From Shewanella decolorationis S12 (GTDB lineage Bacteria > Pseudomonadota > Gammaproteobacteria > Enterobacterales > Shewanellaceae): a stretch of DNA of 64,000 nucleotides. Position 1 is the first letter of the stretch. Each line of letters opens with the position of its first letter. Under the pieces are notes generated by a model that saw nothing but the letters and a program-made list of their open reading frames with translations, was not told the DNA's origin and did no database searches. Positions 62,726-64,000 of this stretch are shown here, piece by piece. The stretch is from NCBI RefSeq assembly GCF_000485795.1, contig NZ_AXZL01000071.1, positions 1 to 64,000 of the forward strand, written 5' to 3'. The translations under genes and the position numbers were made by a program.

Positions 62726-63466
62726 GTGTCAGTGAGCCATTCAACCCAACGAAAATATGATTTAGTGATTTTTGATTGGGATGGCACGTTAATGGATTCC
62801 ATCGGCAAGATTATTGTTTGCATTGAGAATATGGCAAGGGCGCTGGCGTTGCCTGTGCCTTCAGAAGCGGATATCCGCAATGTGATTGGCTTGTCGATGA
62901 CGCAGGCGTTACAGGTGTTATTTCCCGCAGGTTTGACTTCAGTGCCGCCGCGTATCGGATCTGCAAGCAGCGCAGCACAAGCGGGCGCAACTCAAGCGCT
63001 TGTGGGCACAGATGATTGCTATATGAAGATGCGCGCCGAGTTCAAGATGCAGTATTTGCACCTTGATACCACGCCAACGCCGATTTTTAACCAAGCCCCC
63101 CAATTACTCGAATCATTATCAACGGCTAGGTATCAACTTGCCGTCGCGACGGGGAAGGCGAGAGCTGGCTTAGTGCGCGTGTGGGAGCAATCCGGCTTAG
63201 GTCACTATTTTATTGCTTCTCGCTGCGCCGATGAGGCGCAGAGTAAACCCCATCCTGAAATGATCTTAAGTCTGCTGCAGGAGTTAGGCGTTCAGCCAGA
63301 ACGAGCCTTGATGGTCGGAGACTCTTTGTTGGATTTGACTATGGCGGCGAATGCAGGGATTGACGCTGTGGGTGTCACTTACGGCGCCCATAATGAAGCA
63401 ATGCTCCTGCAAGCCAATCCTATCGCCTTAATTGATTCCCCAGAAAAACTCTTGCTGCATTTATAG
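62726..63466 (+). CDS. HAD-IA family phosphatase
   Basis: 246 aa. HAD motifs: DWDGTLMDS (residues ~16-24, nucleophile Asp), VATGKARAGL (motif II), KPHPEM (motif III Lys) and MVGDSLLDLTMAANAG (motif IV). Resembles phosphoglycolate-phosphatase-like hydrolases that follow rluC in many gammaproteobacteria. A Ser/Ala/Gly-rich insert of ~30 residues (IGSASSAAQAGATQALVGTDD) interrupts the cap domain. Start GTG 62726 with GAGAG upstream; GTG 62732 is possible. It lies 46 bases after rluC. Confidence 0.87.
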   Translation: MSVSHSTQRKYDLVIFDWDGTLMDSIGKIIVCIENMARALALPVPSEADIRNVIGLSMTQALQVLFPAGLTSVPPRIGSASSAAQAGATQALVGTDDCYMKMRAEFKMQYLHLDTTPTPIFNQAPQLLESLSTARYQLAVATGKARAGLVRVWEQSGLGHYFIASRCADEAQSKPHPEMILSLLQELGVQPERALMVGDSLLDLTMAANAGIDAVGVTYGAHNEAMLLQANPIALIDSPEKLLLHL

Positions 63467-63545
63467 TGATTAACTCATTAGTGCAGATTAATGAGCACTA
63501 AAAACTTGTACCGTGAGTAATCCAAATGCTTTTTGAATCATTTGA

Positions 63546-63582
63546 GCAAGCGATATGGGCAAGTGTCATCTCGCTTGCCCAT
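63546..63582. repeat. Pair of overlapping hairpin options between convergent genes
   Basis: The segment TCGCTTGCCCAT (63571-63582) can pair either with GCAAGCGA (63546-63553) or with ATGGGCAAG (63555-63563). It lies between the HAD gene and the maf-like gene. There is no T tract on either side. Possibly a terminator region for both genes. Confidence 0.4.
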
Positions 63583-63626
63583 CTCGGGCTGCACTAGCGT
63601 CATGCCACCTTAATAACCGCTTCACG

Positions 63627-64000
63627 CTAGTCGGCTAAGACATCGATTCCTTGAGTGAGCAGCATTTCAGTTAACAGTATTAAGGGCAGCCCAATAAGGG
63701 TGTTAGGGTCTCGGCCTTCTAAGCGATTAAACAAGGCAATTCCGAAGCCTTCGCTCTTAAAGCTACCCGCACAATAAAAAGGTTGCTCTTTATCGACATA
63801 AGCGGCGATTTGCGCGGCAGTCAGGTGACGAAAATGCACGGTGAAAGGTTCGACCTGAGCTGTCACTTCTTCAGTCTTGGCATTATAGAGCGCAAGACCG
63901 GTATAAAAGGTGATTGCTTTGCCCGAGGCCTGGCTGAGCTGCTTGATCGCATTGTCTCGATTTAATGGTTTACCAATAATTTTGCCGTCAATCACGGCGA
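63627..64000 (-). CDS. Maf-like nucleotide pyrophosphatase (YceF type), partial
   Basis: The C-terminal ~124 residues of a Maf/YceF-family enzyme; the 5' end lies beyond the window edge. Visible features: [33 protein letters not shown] and [58 protein letters not shown]. The latter includes the conserved K-S-E-G-F-G and [11 protein letters not shown]. YceF hydrolyses m7GTP in E. coli. In gammaproteobacteria it is commonly next to rluC, as here. Confidence 0.9.
   Translation of the reverse strand, partial: AVIDGKIIGKPLNRDNAIKQLSQASGKAITFYTGLALYNAKTEEVTAQVEPFTVHFRHLTAAQIAAYVDKEQPFYCAGSFKSEGFGIALFNRLEGRDPNTLIGLPLILLTEMLLTQGIDVLAD

Overview
The window looks like chromosomal DNA of a Shewanella species, probably of the MR-4/MR-7/ANA-3 group. 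I base this on recognised proteins: a Na+-pumping oadGAB operon, several Shewanella-type hypothetical proteins, an msbA-lpxK-ycaR block, and a NnrS/PsiE/PilZ neighbourhood. The species call is recognition, not a database result. Most of the window is ordinary core gammaproteobacterial genome of even base composition. One decayed insertion sequence is present. There is no prophage, CRISPR array, tRNA or classical genomic island.

Region by region. 1-400 is the tail of an rRNA operon (23S 3' end, 5S, terminator). 400-4300 holds oadG-oadA-oadB behind a perfect PdhR-type operator. 4.5-8 kb has two GNAT acetyltransferases, a small periplasmic protein and a LysR regulator divergent from a TSUP transporter. 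8.2-14.1 kb has sbcDC and a MepM-like M23 peptidase. 14.4-19.5 kb has an orphan basic protein, YgjP, DUF3010, a DEAD-box helicase, an RssA-like patatin and an orphan. 19.8-24.9 kb has nrdDG behind paired NrdR boxes, yibL, ribA and an outer-membrane barrel. 24.9-31.9 kb has a coiled-coil protein, a sorbosone-dehydrogenase-like protein, a VF530 protein, and a CstA transporter next to a LytS/LytTR two-component system, followed by yecH. 32.1-36.3 kb has a ParA-like ATPase with a small partner, PilZ, PsiE, NnrS, a possible 27-codon gene and DUF2062.

36.4-41.8 kb is comEC-msbA-lpxK-ycaR. 41.8-53.7 kb has a lipoprotein, a CbiM-like permease, a glutaredoxin, a large DUF748 protein, two VOC proteins, DUF445, DUF1289, cdd, sbcB, an orphan and rlmA. 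53.9-54.7 kb has a cold-shock gene with a leader, then an exact 14-copy array of an 8-bp repeat. 54.7-64 kb has a SulP transporter, an IS4-family element whose transposase is broken by two in-frame UGA codons, rne divergent from rluC, a HAD phosphatase, and a maf-type gene cut by the window edge.

How genes fit together: two loci point to pyruvate as a signal, the PdhR-type site before the oxaloacetate decarboxylase operon and the Bts-like two-component/CstA cluster. nrdDG supplies dNTPs without oxygen under NrdR. The window holds sbcDC and sbcB (DNA end processing) and comEC (DNA uptake). MsbA-LpxK acts in lipid A export and synthesis. No clearly new multi-gene system stands out. The best leads are the ParA/partner/PilZ cluster, the 27-codon ORF, the octanucleotide array, and the IS element with a terminator abutting its transposase start and lying just downstream of rne.
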